Source: Humulus lupulus (lineage: Eukaryota; Streptophyta; Magnoliopsida; Rosales; Cannabaceae). Taken from it: a DNA stretch of 64,000 bases. Under the pieces are notes generated by a model that was not told the DNA's origin, did no database searches, and worked only from the letters and a program-made list of their open reading frames with translations. Positions 35,129 through 47,036 of this stretch are shown in pieces; position 1 is the stretch's first letter; each line of letters opens with the position of its first letter. The translations under genes and the position numbers were made by a program. The stretch is taken from positions 18,414,896 through 18,478,895 of the forward strand of contig NC_084802.1 in the NCBI RefSeq assembly GCF_963169125.1, read 5' to 3'.

Positions 35129-37907
35129 AACACCCACGAATGGCAGCAACTTGGACAATGGATGGCGGTTCACCAATAACACCAATCCCCCTACAATTAG
35201 AAAATGACAATAATTCAAAGGGTGCAGAGAACTTGATTAACTTGGAAATAGAAGCTGAAAAATGCACATTAATAGCAGATGGCATCGAAAGGTAGAAATA
35301 ACTGACCAGACATTCTCAGTTTTTCCATGGGCATCGGTTATAATCCAATGTCTTCTAAGAAGTTGGACAGGGCGTTCTGAGTTATTGGTAATTCGTATTC
35401 GGTATGCAAAGAAATAGTGACCCTTTGAAGGCTGACTCCGGCCCTCAATATACACACACCTCACTTGAACCCTGATTCCCTGAAAAATCATAGGTTTCAA
35501 ATTTAATATTTAACATTGATGAAATAATCTGATCACTTATGTTAGAAGCTTATCAAGTCTGTCTAATTATAGGAGTAATTCATTAGAAAACAATCAAACA
35601 TCACTTTAACTTGCTCCAACATCCAACATACAAAATCATAAATATACTTATTATTAAAAATCCTCCCCAGACTAAGGAGAATTGAAATGGATAATCTTGA
35701 AGTTAAAATAGGAGTTAGAAGCTAGATAAACCAAATATAAGCAGCAACGTTTATATTATATTAAAAAATGATTGAAATACTAATAAAAATCTAATGATTT
35801 GATGAAGCATAAGTTCACAACAGTACCAAGGTTGTTGCATCACTTGAGCATTTCAAAAGAGAGTGGGGCGCAATTTCTCTCAACTCATCGCGATAGTTAG
35901 CTGCATCCTGAGAATAAGTTTGAAATGTCAGAATCTGCTATATAGTTAACTGATTTCTGAACTCAATAAAGCAACATACCAAAAATAATAAGAATAAAGA
36001 AGGAATGAATAGTGGAGCGTCGTCAACAGTCAAGAGAGGAAAACAAAATAATTAAGAAGAGAAACCAAACAAACAATAAAGAGGAAATTAACTTCAGTAT
36101 CATCTCACAACTGTTTTGAATCCTCACCAACAGCAAAACAACTTAGTAACAATCTCTATCCTTCTAATTCTCCTCACGCCTCTCCAAAAAATTTCATCAA
36201 CACTGCATAGATCAAAAAACAAAAGCAGCAAAGCCTGTTTTACTGGTAGGGAAAACACTGTCTTTAATGTGAAACCAATAATACCAACTATTGGTTTAGT
36301 AGTATCAGTGCACACAGAAACATAAAATACCAGGTCCAAGCCTTTCATATGGGCATAAATGAAAGTTACAATGCATCCTAGCTTTTTCCCATTTCACTCT
36401 AAATTTTTCATCTTTTCTCAACTCCTGAACCAAAAGCACATGTACTACAAACAAAAAAGTTATTTTAGGGCAAAAAACTTAAGTTTGTACAACTTTTAAA
36501 CTTCTTGATTCCCTCTAATCCCATAATCAGTTTTAAACGTTTAGATATCGCTATTAGCTCAAAATCTCCATTCTTAAGGAAAAAGGGAAAAGATACCGAC
36601 ACAACCAACAATAAGAAAAACGTAAATTACATTAAGAAAAACAATAGCTCTGTATAAAACCACCTTGACAAAAAAAAAAAAACTAGAACCCATGGAGCAA
36701 GATTATATACACGCAACACATATCATCACAGCATCATCAACACACAATACTTCAATATTTTTTTACTTAATTTTGCATCATATGCTACAGAACCCTTTTG
36801 ACCTTTCAAAAAACATTATTGTATACTCAAATACAATAATGTTTTCCATTATTGTAAATGCATTATTCACCTAGTTTTCCATTATGTACTAGTGCATTCC
36901 ATTCATCATCAACAACCATATACTTCACACTAGTTAAAACAGAACATTTCACAAATGACAAATATGGAATAGAATATAGAAATAAGTTGAGACAACTGCA
37001 GTTATATAAATATATAGAGACAGAGAAAAAGACCTTTTCTGAACTATGAGGCCTTGAAAGTGAGTATCAAAATCTGAAATTCCAGAGCTTAACTGGTCAG
37101 AATCTATTGATGCTTCTGCTGCTTCAGCATCGCCCAAAAGCTTTAAACACTCATTCCAACACTCAGCACCCCTCCATAGAAGCTTAGCTGCAAGACCATA
37201 ATACCCAACATCATTAACATCTTACATGAACACCCTATTACATTAACTGCGAATTGTCTAAGAATTTGGCCAACTAGAACTAAATAAGTTAATCACAAAT
37301 TTAAATGTTGTATTTTTCTTTCCTGAAACTTCATAGAAAAAAATAAAAATACCATTCAATGCAAAAATATAAACCTAAAATTCAGTTTTTCCTTAAAACT
37401 ACTGTATTTGAGACTTAAAACCCATTATCATCTCTATCAAGCCATAAATCCAGATAAACAGAAGAAAAAAACCAAAATTGTATTATTTTTCTTCAAACTC
37501 AATCTCAAAATAAATCAAAACAATTACCAAACCCAGAAATTCCATTTGTTGCAGTATAACCTCATCGAAGTCAAACCCGCCGCACCCACGAGGAAGCCAC
37601 CCTGTAGAACCCACGAGCTGAGTCTCCCTGTTACACGCCTCAAGCTGGAAGAGCCCACCACCCTAGAGCACACCTGCAACAAATAGAGAGAAAGGTTGAA
37701 CGAGGTAATATCTCTAAGAGAGAAAGAGAGAGCGAGAGGGAAAGAGTTACCATCACTGAAGAATGATGTCGCCGTACAGTCTCTGCCCGAAGCCCATCGC
37801 TGAGACATAGAAGCCCCTGTACCCTTCCATTCATCCGTCGGCCATGAGAGAGAGAGAGAGAGCGAGAGAGACCGAGGGGAGAGGTGTGAGGCGCTATACC
37901 CTTCCAT
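35129..37907 (-). pseudogene. Captured host-gene fragment X, UVR/ApaG-type protein, 3'-truncated
   Basis: Exon-like blocks on the minus strand, with consensus AG/GT borders, are 37528-37663, 37034-37187, 36331-36424, 35827-35907, 35307-35479 and a last one ending at 35190. The fourth encodes DAANYRDELREIAPHSLL, a UVR-like motif. The fifth encodes the start of an ApaG (DUF525) domain, with IRVQVRCVYIEGRSQPSKG and LLRRHWIITDAHG. The last adds GIGVIGE, as ApaG expects, then leaves the family and meets a stop near 35129. The upstream leader is GA-rich and contains ATGs near 37810-37907. In family members the domain is much longer, so this is a truncated copy inside CACTA-2. Confidence 0.78.
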
Positions 37908-37974
37908 TCATCTGTCGGCCATGCGAGAGAGAGAGAGAGAGACCGAGGGGAGAGGCGTGAGGCGTGAAGCGTGA
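37821..37974. repeat. 77-bp tandem duplication in a GA-rich leader
   Basis: ACCCTTCCATTCATC begins at 37821 and again at 37898, each followed by TCGGCCATG, a GA run and CCGAGGGGAGAGG. It lies in the presumed 5' leader of captured fragment X. Position 38238 ends the CACTA; 37975-38230 shows no other gene. Confidence 0.8.
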
Positions 37975-38340
37975 GGCGAGAAGGTTAGGGTAGAGAGAAC
38001 CCATTTCAGAGAGAGAGAGGCCGAGGGGAGAGCATTTGCTTTTGTTTTATGATTTTAGAGAATGAAAATGTGAGTTAAGAGTTGGGGAAAAAGTAAAGGC
38101 GGGTGTTTTGACAAAAAAATTCATTTGCTGCCCCTTTTTTTTCTTCCGTGTTTTATTCTATTTGGGTAATCATCAATAATAACGATTTTCAAATTATGTA
38201 ATATTTTACTGTAATATTTAGTCAAATTTGTTGTAGTGTTACAACTTTAGGACCACGTTTTCAACTATATGACTTGATTAGCAAGTATTGCACCTTTATA
38301 ATCACACAATGTAACGATATTGGCTACCCAGGGTGTTACA

Positions 38341-39487
38341 CTAGGGTTTGCAATTTAAAAGCTTTTCAATCTAAGCTTCATAAACACTTGGGAAGTAAGA
38401 TAGAGTGACATTTCGACATTGAGGTGTAGAACGAAGTTCTAGTCTATCAAGGTATTCTTACCCTCATGTTAAATCCATCATAGTTATTTTATTTTCTTTC
38501 AGATCCTAACTTGATTTTATGACTTCTTGGTTAGGTGTCTAAATTCCTTGAAACTTAAGGTTCTTCGGTAAGTTTCTATCTTGATGGTTTAGATCTCCTT
38601 TTCATCTCCATTTCTTTAGAAACTCATGATTCTTATTGTTGGTTTTAGGAGTTTTCCAATCTCGTTCTTGTCTCCAATATTCTGGTTTTTGGTAAGGAAA
38701 ATAAGTTAGATTATATGTGTTATGATATGTTTATGTGACATGTTATGTTATGATGATATGTTATATATGTATATGAATATATGTTTAAATTATAGTCGCT
38801 TGGGGATTATAGTTGCTTAGATAGCAAACCCTAAGATTTTTATCATTATCGTGGTTTAGAGTTTTGATTTACACTACCTTGATTAGTAGACTGAGGACCT
38901 AGATGGGTTATCATGTACTACTTGTGATCTAACCTACCTCGATTAGTAGACTGAGAACCTAGATGGCTTTATCACATGCCACGGTAATGAGTTAATGGAC
39001 ATTAATATTGTAGTCCTATATGATATACGTTTTTACGTCATATGTTTTATAGTATATATTTTATGATATAGTCTTATGATATATGTTTTTAGTAGATTTT
39101 TCTTGTTGGGCATTAGGCTCATTCCTTTTATTTTAGATGGTGCAGGAAAATAAACTTGGAAGGCGAGATGGATTCATGGGAACTTGGCATATGTATTGGG
39201 GATGGACTGATTGAATGGACTGCTGGAAGATCGAGGATTACGTTGTTTCAAGTCTTTTAATTTATGTTCTTATGTATTTCTGCACTTAGTTTTTTAAAAA
39301 ATTAATTAAAGTTTATGTTTTATGTTTTATGTATTAAACAATGGGATCCTGAATCATAATTTGTATTATGTACCGTATTTTGGATTTTTAATAAAGTTAT
39401 ATTATTCTATGCATGTCTTCCGAAATAGTAGCTATGTCTTAGTAGTTTTTAATGGTTTGAGGTCTTAGAATTAGTCGAGCCATTACA
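38341..39487 (+). mobile_element. Gypsy-type LTR of family B, 3' portion (right piece)
   Basis: The sequence resumes the B LTR cut at 5470: CATAAACACTTGGGAAGTAAG here matches ATCAAACACTTTGGGAAGTGAG near 23763. It ends GAGCCATTACA. The direct repeat TTAGTAGACTGAG...CCTAGATGG occurs twice at 38880-38970. The flank TAAAC (39488-39492) pairs with TAAAT at 4626-4630. Confidence 0.75.
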
Positions 39488-39632
39488 TAAACTTTGGATT
39501 TTTTTTTATATTTACTTAACATTATCAACATAATATCAGACATACTCTATATATATAATAATTCAATTCAATTATTTACTTCATTTAAAACATTTGTCAA
39601 CTACAATTGCTTTAAGGGCACTATTCCCAACA
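39488..39632 (-). mobile_element. SIRE-like copia LTR H, 5' portion (right piece)
   Basis: Read on the minus strand it begins TGTTGGGAATAGTGCCCTTA, a widespread start of SIRE-type copia LTRs in dicots. It continues with TATATATATAGAGTATGTCTG before the interruption. It directly abuts gypsy integrase coding sequence at 39633, into which it inserted. Confidence 0.75.
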
Positions 39633-40484
39633 CATGGGACTCCGAGGTCTATCGTGTCTGATAGGGACCCTATCTTTACTTCCAAGTTTTGGCGAAGTTT
39701 ACATAAGGCGATGGGTACATTGATGAAGTTCAGTCCAACTTATCATCCTTAGACCGATGGTCAATCTGAGAGGATTATCCAGATACTAGAGGACATGCTG
39801 AGAGTGTGTGTATTTGCCTCTGATAGAGTTTTCCTATAATAATAGCTACCAGTCAACTATTGGAGTGGCACCTTATGAGATGTTGGATGGTAGGAAGTAC
39901 AGATCACCCATTCACTGGGATGAGATGGGTGAGAGGAAATATTTTGGTCCTGAGGCAGTTTAGAGGACCACTGAGGCTATTGAAAAGATTAGAGCTCGAA
40001 TGCTGCGTCTCAGAGTAGATATAAGAGCTATTCAGACCCAAAACGGAGGAACGTGGAGTTCCAAGTGGGAGACTATGTCTTCCTTAAGGTTTCACCATTG
40101 AGAAGGGTGAAAATATTTGGGAAGAAGGGAAAACTGAGCCCTAGGTTTGTTGGACCATTTGAGATCCTGGAGAGGATAGGTCAGATGGCCTATAGGTTGA
40201 TCTTACCCCTTGCATTGTCTAGTGTGAACAACATGTTTTATATTTCTATGATTAGGAAGTATGTATCTGATGGGACTCGTGTATTGAGTTGCGAGGATCT
40301 GGAACTGGAGACAAATTTGTCCTATGAGAAGCAGCCAATTCAGATTTTAGACAGGAAGGACACGGTCCTAAGGAACAAGACTATACCTTTAGTTAAGGTA
40401 TAATGGAGGAACAACGAGGTCGAGGAAGTGACTTGGGAGCTAGAGGTCGATATGCAGAATCAGTATCCAGAGTTATCCATGTAA
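39633..40484 (+). pseudogene. Chromodomain gypsy pol tail: integrase core and chromodomain
   Basis: The first codon after the LTR already reads gypsy integrase: PRSIVSDRDPIFTSKFW carries a catalytic aspartate, and TDGQSERIIQ carries the glutamate, after a TAG in the preceding HP motif. A shorter, frame-disturbed stretch leads to QVGDYVFLKVSPLRRV and KLSPRFVGPFEILER, the C-terminal integrase fold. PIQILDRKDTVLRNK and VEEVTWELEVDM then form a chromodomain ending at TAA 40482. A TAA at 40400 interrupts it. This is typical of Tekay/Del chromoviruses. The 5' part of the element lies beyond the nested insertions. Confidence 0.88.
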
Positions 40485-40507
40485 AATTTCAAGGATGAAA
40501 TTTCTGT

Positions 40508-40521
40508 ACGGGGGGGATAGT
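40508..40521 (+). other. Polypurine tract of the chromodomain gypsy
   Basis: A G-rich ACGGGGGGGATAGT immediately precedes the LTR start, in the same position and with the same GGGATAGT ending as in element C. Confidence 0.8.
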
Positions 40522-42114
40522 TGTAATGTCCCAAATTACCCAATAAGGCTTAGGGCCTTGATTAGGGGCCTAGGATGGCAGTTTATGGAAAGTTATGTGT
40601 TAATGTGACATATATGTGTGTAATTATGTGATTATGTAAGTTATATTATAATATGACTATATATGCATGTTCAGGTGTATTGAATATGCATGTGGGCCAT
40701 TTCTTATCAGAAGGGCAATTTTCGTAAAGGGTGTTGCGGCGCGTGTCAGAACAGAGGAGAGCCTTGGGCTCTCTGACTTGGGTAGGTCATAGCGCCTTTG
40801 TTTTGATTCGTGCACTTAAAGGGTTTTTGAGCCCCGGGAGGGTTTTGAGTGTGGGTGCTCAAGCCTAAGGGCTCGGGATCGATCCTACTACCCGGTTTAG
40901 TAGAATTCAACGTCTTGGAGGCTAAGACTTGGTTCAGAAGCCTTTATTCACTCGTTTTGACAAGATTCTCTATTAGTTGTGACTAGGTTATCGCTAGGGG
41001 CTCGGAACCGGGATCGTGCTTGAGGGTCGTTCTTAATATACGTTACACTCGGACCTAAGGTAAGAAAACTGCACCCAATACGTGATATATGTGATTAGGG
41101 CTCGGCCCCTAAGAATGAACGTGATTTAGGTTGTGATTGAATGCTATATGTCTAGATAACTGTTTAATAAATGATTGCCTTGTTTGTATAGGTAGGGCTA
41201 TACCCCATTAAGGAACATGGTTATTACTGTGTTATTGTTTGATTGGTTAAGATACCATGATTTATATGTATGCATACTTGTATTGTTTGAAGTATGCTTA
41301 TATGTATCTGTATCTATTTTTCTAGTTATCTGAATGTCTGGTTAAAGCCTTGACTTATTAGTCAAGGGCAGTAATAGCATGTTACGCGCTAGTCAAGAGG
41401 CTTAGGCCCAATCAGGGACATACTATTACATTGACCAACCCTATGGTCGTTGGAAAACAAAGCGCTTGGCTAGTTACTCAAAGCTAAGGGCAAGGTCCCT
41501 AGGTGACTCTATGGTCACATAGCTAGGGCATAAGGCTCCAGGTTGACTCTATGGTCATCTATTCAGGGAAGCAGGCCCCCGAGTGATCTAGTGATCGTTT
41601 TTTTGTAATTGTATGCATGCATGAGTAGGTTATTACTGTTGGGCATGCTAGATATGTATTTGGAATCTGTATTTACTGTTCATGCACATGTTTAAGTTTT
41701 CTTGCTAAGCCTTGGCTCACTGGTGCTATGTAGTGGAGGTAAGGGGTAAGGAAAGCTAGACCAACCATGAGTTGGAGAACTTCGGTGGCGACGTGTACAT
41801 ATGTGGCTGCCCGATCACCACGACTGAGGATATCTCAGAGGAACTAGGGTTGTATCTCTTATTTTGCCGCTTAGGTCGGCTGGTTGTAACTTTTGATTGT
41901 ATATACCTTTCCAAACATCTATTTGTAACCTTTTGGGATCCCATGTATGTATTAAACTTTTAAATGAAAGTCAACGATTCCTTTGACCAAAAATTTTAAC
42001 CCTAAGCCTTGACATTAACCTTAGTTACACATTTATAACCAAATGACTTGATTAGCAAGTCTGACACTATTTAAAGTACACAGTGTAACAGTCCTAGATT
42101 AGGAAGACGTTATA
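40522..42114 (+). repeat. 3' LTR of the chromodomain gypsy
   Basis: It starts TGTAATGTCCCAAATTACCC, related to the element C LTR start. It shares the TTGGCTCACTGGTGC and CAACCATGAGTTGGAGA segments and ends GACGTTATA, where GTTACA is expected. A GC-rich patch (TTGCGGCGCGTG) lies at about 40735-40800. Positions 42116-42131 after it look partly like a tRNA-Met PBS. No gene is inside; the ORFs at 41756-41963 are not supported. Confidence 0.78.
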
Positions 42115-42127
42115 TGATTCTGGTATA

Positions 42128-44484
42128 AAACTCATTTGGGTGAACATATCTTGCACGGTTAATGGCTCTAGTGGTGGTCTTTTTTCAACAACACCATATG
42201 CCTTCTTGTCCCTTCTAATAGCATGTTTGATTGGTAAAAAATGTCTATGGCCATAAATAGCAACCTTTGTTTGTAAAAGAATAGACGGTGTTGCCACATT
42301 GCATGTAGAGCAAGCATGATAACCCTGGCCAGTCCATCCAGAAAGGATACTCCTTACCGGGTAATCGTTTATAGTCTACACTAAAGCTGCTCGAAGAGTG
42401 AAGAAACTACCATCGATTGCATCTCAAGTCTGTACACCGGTCACCCATAATTCTTTTAACTCATCAATCAATGGTCTTAAGAAAACATCAAAATCTTTTA
42501 CTGACAAATGAGGCCCCATAACTAATAAGCTCAACATGAAATGAGTTTCTCCCATGCACATCCATAGTGGCAAGTTATACATCGTAAACACAACCGGCCA
42601 CATACTATATAAAATACTCATATTACTAAATGGATTGAATCCATATGCAACCAATTCAATGCGTACATTCCTGGGCTCTGTTGCAAATATTGGATTATTT
42701 AAGTCAAAGTCCTTCCAAGATTTCCCATCAGCGGGATGACGCAATACACAATCTTCTTTTTAGGGGTGCTTAAAAAAAACCGCTAATCCACTCCACCCAC
42801 CCAACCCATCAAAACCCGCCGAAATTGGGTGGGTTTAATTCAACCCGCCACAAGATGGGTTGGGCATGGGTTGTAATAATATAATAAGGGTTCAACCTGC
42901 ACCCGCCACTTTATTCTTTTTTGTATATACATTTATAGTAATAATCTAAATCTAAAAATACAACCCATAAAGGGTTCGTTAAAAATTATATAGTTTGTGG
43001 CCCTTTTAATATGTTTGATGGAGATATTGGATTTTGGGATGTGAATCGTTGTATTTTTTTTTTATATTTATACATATATATTTATGGTAGTCCAAAGATT
43101 TAACATTTTTTAATGAAAGATTTCGTTGCTATGAGATTAATGGTGGTAACTTAGGAATTGTATATAAAAACTTGTTTAGGAAAAATGGATGAAAAAAGAA
43201 ATAGTGTTACTTGTATTGATGATTTAATATTAGTGAAATTTTTCATAACAAAACTCAAATTGTTGAAATTATTAATGTGTGGATTGATGAGTTTAATAGC
43301 ATTTATAATTTAGATAATTATTAGAATTTTATTTTGTAAAGTTTAAGATTCAAGTTTGAGGTATGATAATATTTTATCAAGTTATTATTCATGATGACAT
43401 TGATGAGTAAAGATGGTATAAATTTGAACTTTATGGTCTACAATTTTTTGTTTTTTTAAATATCATTAGTTGATAATTTTGAACTTTAAATCAACCCAAC
43501 CCGCCCATAGAACTGCCCAAACCGCACACTTGTTGGGCAGTTATGGGTTTCATTTTTCTAAAACTGCCAAATAAAAAAACTGCACAAACTGCTCAAAACT
43601 CGCCCAGTCCCCCAGCTATGCACCCCTACATCTTTTATATGTTGCTCGTGATGATATCTCATAAGTTGAGCAATGTGCCTCGATGCATATTTTCATATTA
43701 ACCTAGGGGTTAAAGGAAAATAATGCATCACTTTATGAGGCACTTTCTTGCCATTGGTGTTCATGTCTACCAGCCGATCCTCCCCACAAAAAGGACATTT
43801 TCTTTTTCTAGAATGTTCTTTCCAAAATAGTGCGTAATCATGCTTGCAAACATGGATTGACTCGTAGCCCAATCCAAGTTTACACAACAACCTTTTCACT
43901 ATAAAATGCAATTTTGGAAGCTTATTTGAGGATGGAAATACATCATGTAACAACTCCAACATTCCATCAAATATTTTGTTGGGAATTTTTCCCAACACTT
44001 TGAAATGCATCAACTTCACTCAGAAATTCAATGATGTGTAATTTTGACACCCAAGGAATAATGGAGCCTCGATCTCAGCAAACAAATCGTTATAATGTTG
44101 CCTACCCCTGTAGTTTGTTGTAGGTATCTCTTGATCACGCACATTCTATTCATATTTATTATTCTCATTTTGCATAACATCATTGAGAACATCCATCATT
44201 TCCTCTTCATCATTTTGATCTATCCCTTTCCTCATTGATATTATTTCATCATCTCCATGCCAATGCCAATTGGTCTATTTCCGTAGATAACCATTTACAA
44301 AGAGATGATTTTCTAATACATCAATTGTCTTAAATTCAACGTTCACACACCTCCTACACATACATTTTACCAATCTCCTTGAGTCAACACACTACCTAGC
44401 TCTCTGAATAAAATCCATCACACCAGCTTCATACTCATCAGATAATCAATCTGTCAAATTAATCCAGCTCTTGTCGATCGACAT
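42128..44484 (-). pseudogene. CACTA TNP2-family transposase remnant
   Basis: From an ATG at 44484 the frame gives a Transpos_assoc-like start (MSIDKSWINLTD) with an early stop, then EYEAGVMDFIQRAR. The next intact frame (43693-44019) has KLGLGYESIHVCKHDYALFW and CPFCGEDR, typical of TNP2 N-terminal regions. Beyond the MITE come RHPADGKSWKDFD, VRIELVAYGFNPFSNMS, YNLPLWMCM (42424-42744) and HRHFLPIKHAIRRDK with LTVQDMF (42150-42297). Several stops are present. In the family this protein cuts CACTA ends; here it is inactive. Confidence 0.88.
42761..43628. mobile_element. Non-autonomous hAT element (MITE-like), copy 1
   Basis: Termini are TAGGGGTGC and GCACCCCTA. The flanks CTTCTTTT (42753-42760) and CATCTTTT (43629-43636) match at seven of eight bases, the hAT duplication size. 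Both ends are rich in GGGTT/AACCC blocks (CCCACCCAACCCATC). The middle is AT-rich and non-coding. It disrupts the TNP2 coding sequence between two recognisable blocks. It is the same family as 48035-48891, in opposite orientation. Confidence 0.88.
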
Positions 44485-45841
44485 TGTATGTGTGTAGCAC
44501 TACACAAAACACTTATCATCAAACTTACAATCAATTTGTTTGTGTGTGTCATAATCCACCTTTTCACTCCATGTATATAAGGGTAAAGAACATATCCCAT
44601 TGAGGTTTACTATATACATACAGTGTGATCTACACTCATAATATTGTTACATATTTGTAAAAATTTCAACAGCACCTCCCTATAGTTCTCATAAGTGCGC
44701 AAACTAAAATTAAGTCTGCCCAGTTACGAGAACAAAAGAGATGCATACCAAAATCTCTACAAATGAAACAATAAATGAGTAACAGATCACACTATAGGTA
44801 TACAGTAATCTCAAACTGTCTGAACTGGACAATTCAGAGAGAGGCAAATTTAAGATTCATTAATGACTCACTCTCTCCGAACGGGTATAAGGCTTTTAGT
44901 GAAAATTTAAATAAATAAAAAATTATCACTGTGTGATAATAACACACTATCCTATCTTTGGTAATAATTTCTTATTACCAGAGACAAACAAATAAATAGA
45001 ATTTTCGTCTTATAATTTCTTATGATATTTACGTCTATATTTAATATGTTTAGTAATTATCTTCATTTGTTTATATATAATTATTTTTTTATTAGTGATT
45101 ACTCTTATCATGTGTGAGTTAAATACTAAATTTAGTAATTTTAACAATTATTTAGAGTAGAATAAAAAATATTTTATTTGTTTAGGCATACTTTTTTTTC
45201 TTCTAATTTAAATTATTTTAAATTAATTATATAATTAGTAATGATTAGCTTTATAATTATTTTTTAACATTAAAATGTTCACTAATATTTATAAATTTTA
45301 TTTTCAACATTATTAATAAAATTATTAAATTTACTGATTAACTCACTAATGAAATCAATTAAATGTTAGTTTTATTGAATAATCATGTTATTACAAATTT
45401 TAGTAGATGTCCTAAATCTATAAAAAAAAAAATCAGCAACATAACAGCTATATTCTCATATATCCCAAAAATAAAAATACCTGCAAACAACCCTTAGAAA
45501 ATACCTAAACAAACAACATAGCATTGCAAACACATTTTTATAACTAAAAGTCAATAACATACCAAAAATATCTTAAAGCATATTAAATCTAATTGCAAAA
45601 ATAAACTATTAAATTATAATTTTCCATACTAATTTAGCTAAAAACATAAGACTAACTAAAATTAATTAACTTAAAACTAATCTAAAACACAATTTATAGG
45701 TTCTATAATCTACTTAATTTAAATTTTTCACATAATTTTTACTAAACCAACAAACAATTCATTTTAATAAAAAAAATACTAATTAACCATCTAAAAATTT
45801 CTAATTTTCTAATCTTTAATCTCATTTTCACTAATAAAACA

Positions 45842-47036
45842 TGTTGACTGCGTTTTTAGCCACCGACGTGAGAACGTCAATAACGACAAGCCTTCAAGAG
45901 AAATAAAAACGACAATAGACGGTATAAACAAGAAAAGTAAATAACACAGGAGATTTTTATAGTGGTTCAACCCCGATTGTCGGTAATAGCCTAATCCACT
46001 TAGAGTTGTGATTTATAGATCCGTACTCAAGATCAGATGGACCTAGCCAACTGAGTTTCTTCAGTACAGATTGCAAAAATACAAGAATTCTCTCTTATTT
46101 CAGCACTTTCTCTCTCTAGAATAGACAGTCCCAATTTTCTCTCTCTAGAAAGGAACAGCTCAAAAAAGACCCTTCTCTCATCCCATAAGCTCTCTATTTA
46201 TAGGCCTGGGATCCTCAACTGATATCCCCTTACAATCGGGATATTTTATTATACATCTTATATTTATATTACAATAAATATTTAAAATGTAACTAATTCC
46301 TCAATTTGAGTGAGAAATGAGAGATTCCCGCGTATGTTGTTGAAGCTGTCTCTGGGAACCTTGACTTAGTCTCCTCTAGCTAATTGATCCACCTCCTACT
46401 GACCACCCATGCAAGTGTTGGTCGGACGTGCATGGTGGTAGGACATGCATGGTGGGTTGAACATGCATGGTGGTAGGACATGCACTCCTTACCTCTAACA
46501 TGACACTCTCCTCTAGCATGCCATGTTCCTCCTTGAACCAATCTCCTTGGCTTCTCCTCGGACCAAGGTGGTCCGAGGCAACCTCCTTGGCACCTCACCT
46601 TGGAAACCATTGAGGCATCCTCCTTGGCACCTCACCTTGGACAACATTGAGGCAACCTCCTCCATAACATCTTACCTTGGACAAGATCAAGGCATTCTCC
46701 TTTAACATCTTCCAAACATGTCCGATCGAACATTGTATAGGCTCTCCTTATCAAAATCTAAGTCTCCTTCCCCTTGCATGAGACTCCTCCTCCTTAGCTA
46801 CTTACCTTGGACACGTTCGAGCCAACACTTAGGAAACCTTGGGAGGCTTGCCTCCTACACACCCTTAGGGTCTCCTAGGACCACTTTCTCCTTGGGGTCT
46901 CCTAAGACCACTTTCTCCTTGGGGTCTCCTAGGACCACATCCTCCTTGGGGTCTCCTAGGACCACTCCCCTTAACTCTCCTAGAATGCATTCTCCTTAGC
47001 CTCCTAGGATGCATTCTCCAATTTTTGGGTATAACA
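45842..47036 (-). mobile_element. Solo LTR of family F
   Basis: It starts TGTTGACTGCGTTTTTAGCC and ends TTGGGTATAACA, flanked by a perfect duplication AAACA (45837-45841 and 47037-47041). It matches the LTR at 32507-33624 and has the minus-strand TATAAATAG at 46194-46202. It has an extra copy of a CACCTCACCTTGGA repeat near 46590-46640 and four rather than three 27-bp units at 46864-46965. Orientation follows the gag-bearing copy. Confidence 0.94.

Larger units (their letters stand above)
26773..38238. mobile_element. CACTA-2, an 11.5-kb CACTA transposon with captured gene fragments
   Basis: The left end is CACTACAAGAAA (26773). The right end is the complement of CACTACAACAAA (38227-38238), so the 12-bp termini differ at one base. 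Perfect 3-bp duplications TTA flank it (26770-26772 and 38239-38241). The uninterrupted target survives in the 5' LTR of element C (9179-9200), where the CTAATTACGACTTTAGG region reads through. No transposase domain is visible, so the element is non-autonomous. It carries a Tat-type gag plus LTR (30277-33624) and exon-like pieces of two host genes (34417-37907). Confidence 0.9.
15693..38340 (+). mobile_element. 3' LTR of element C, split by copia E and CACTA-2
   Basis: The LTR consists of 15693-17557, 26324-26772 and 38242-38340, about 2.4 kb once insertions and duplicated target bases are removed. It starts TGTAACGACCC and ends GGGTGTTACA. The pieces match the 5' LTR in order: the CGGCCTAAG-rich stretch, then TTGGCTCACGGGTGCTTCG, then ACTTTAGGACCACG. 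The outer flank CTAGG differs at one base from CGAGG on the left. Confidence 0.85.

Noticed and set aside
45000..45840. Possible further CACTA-3 exons in AT-rich DNA
   Set aside because: No frame or motif could be supported; left as undefined interior.
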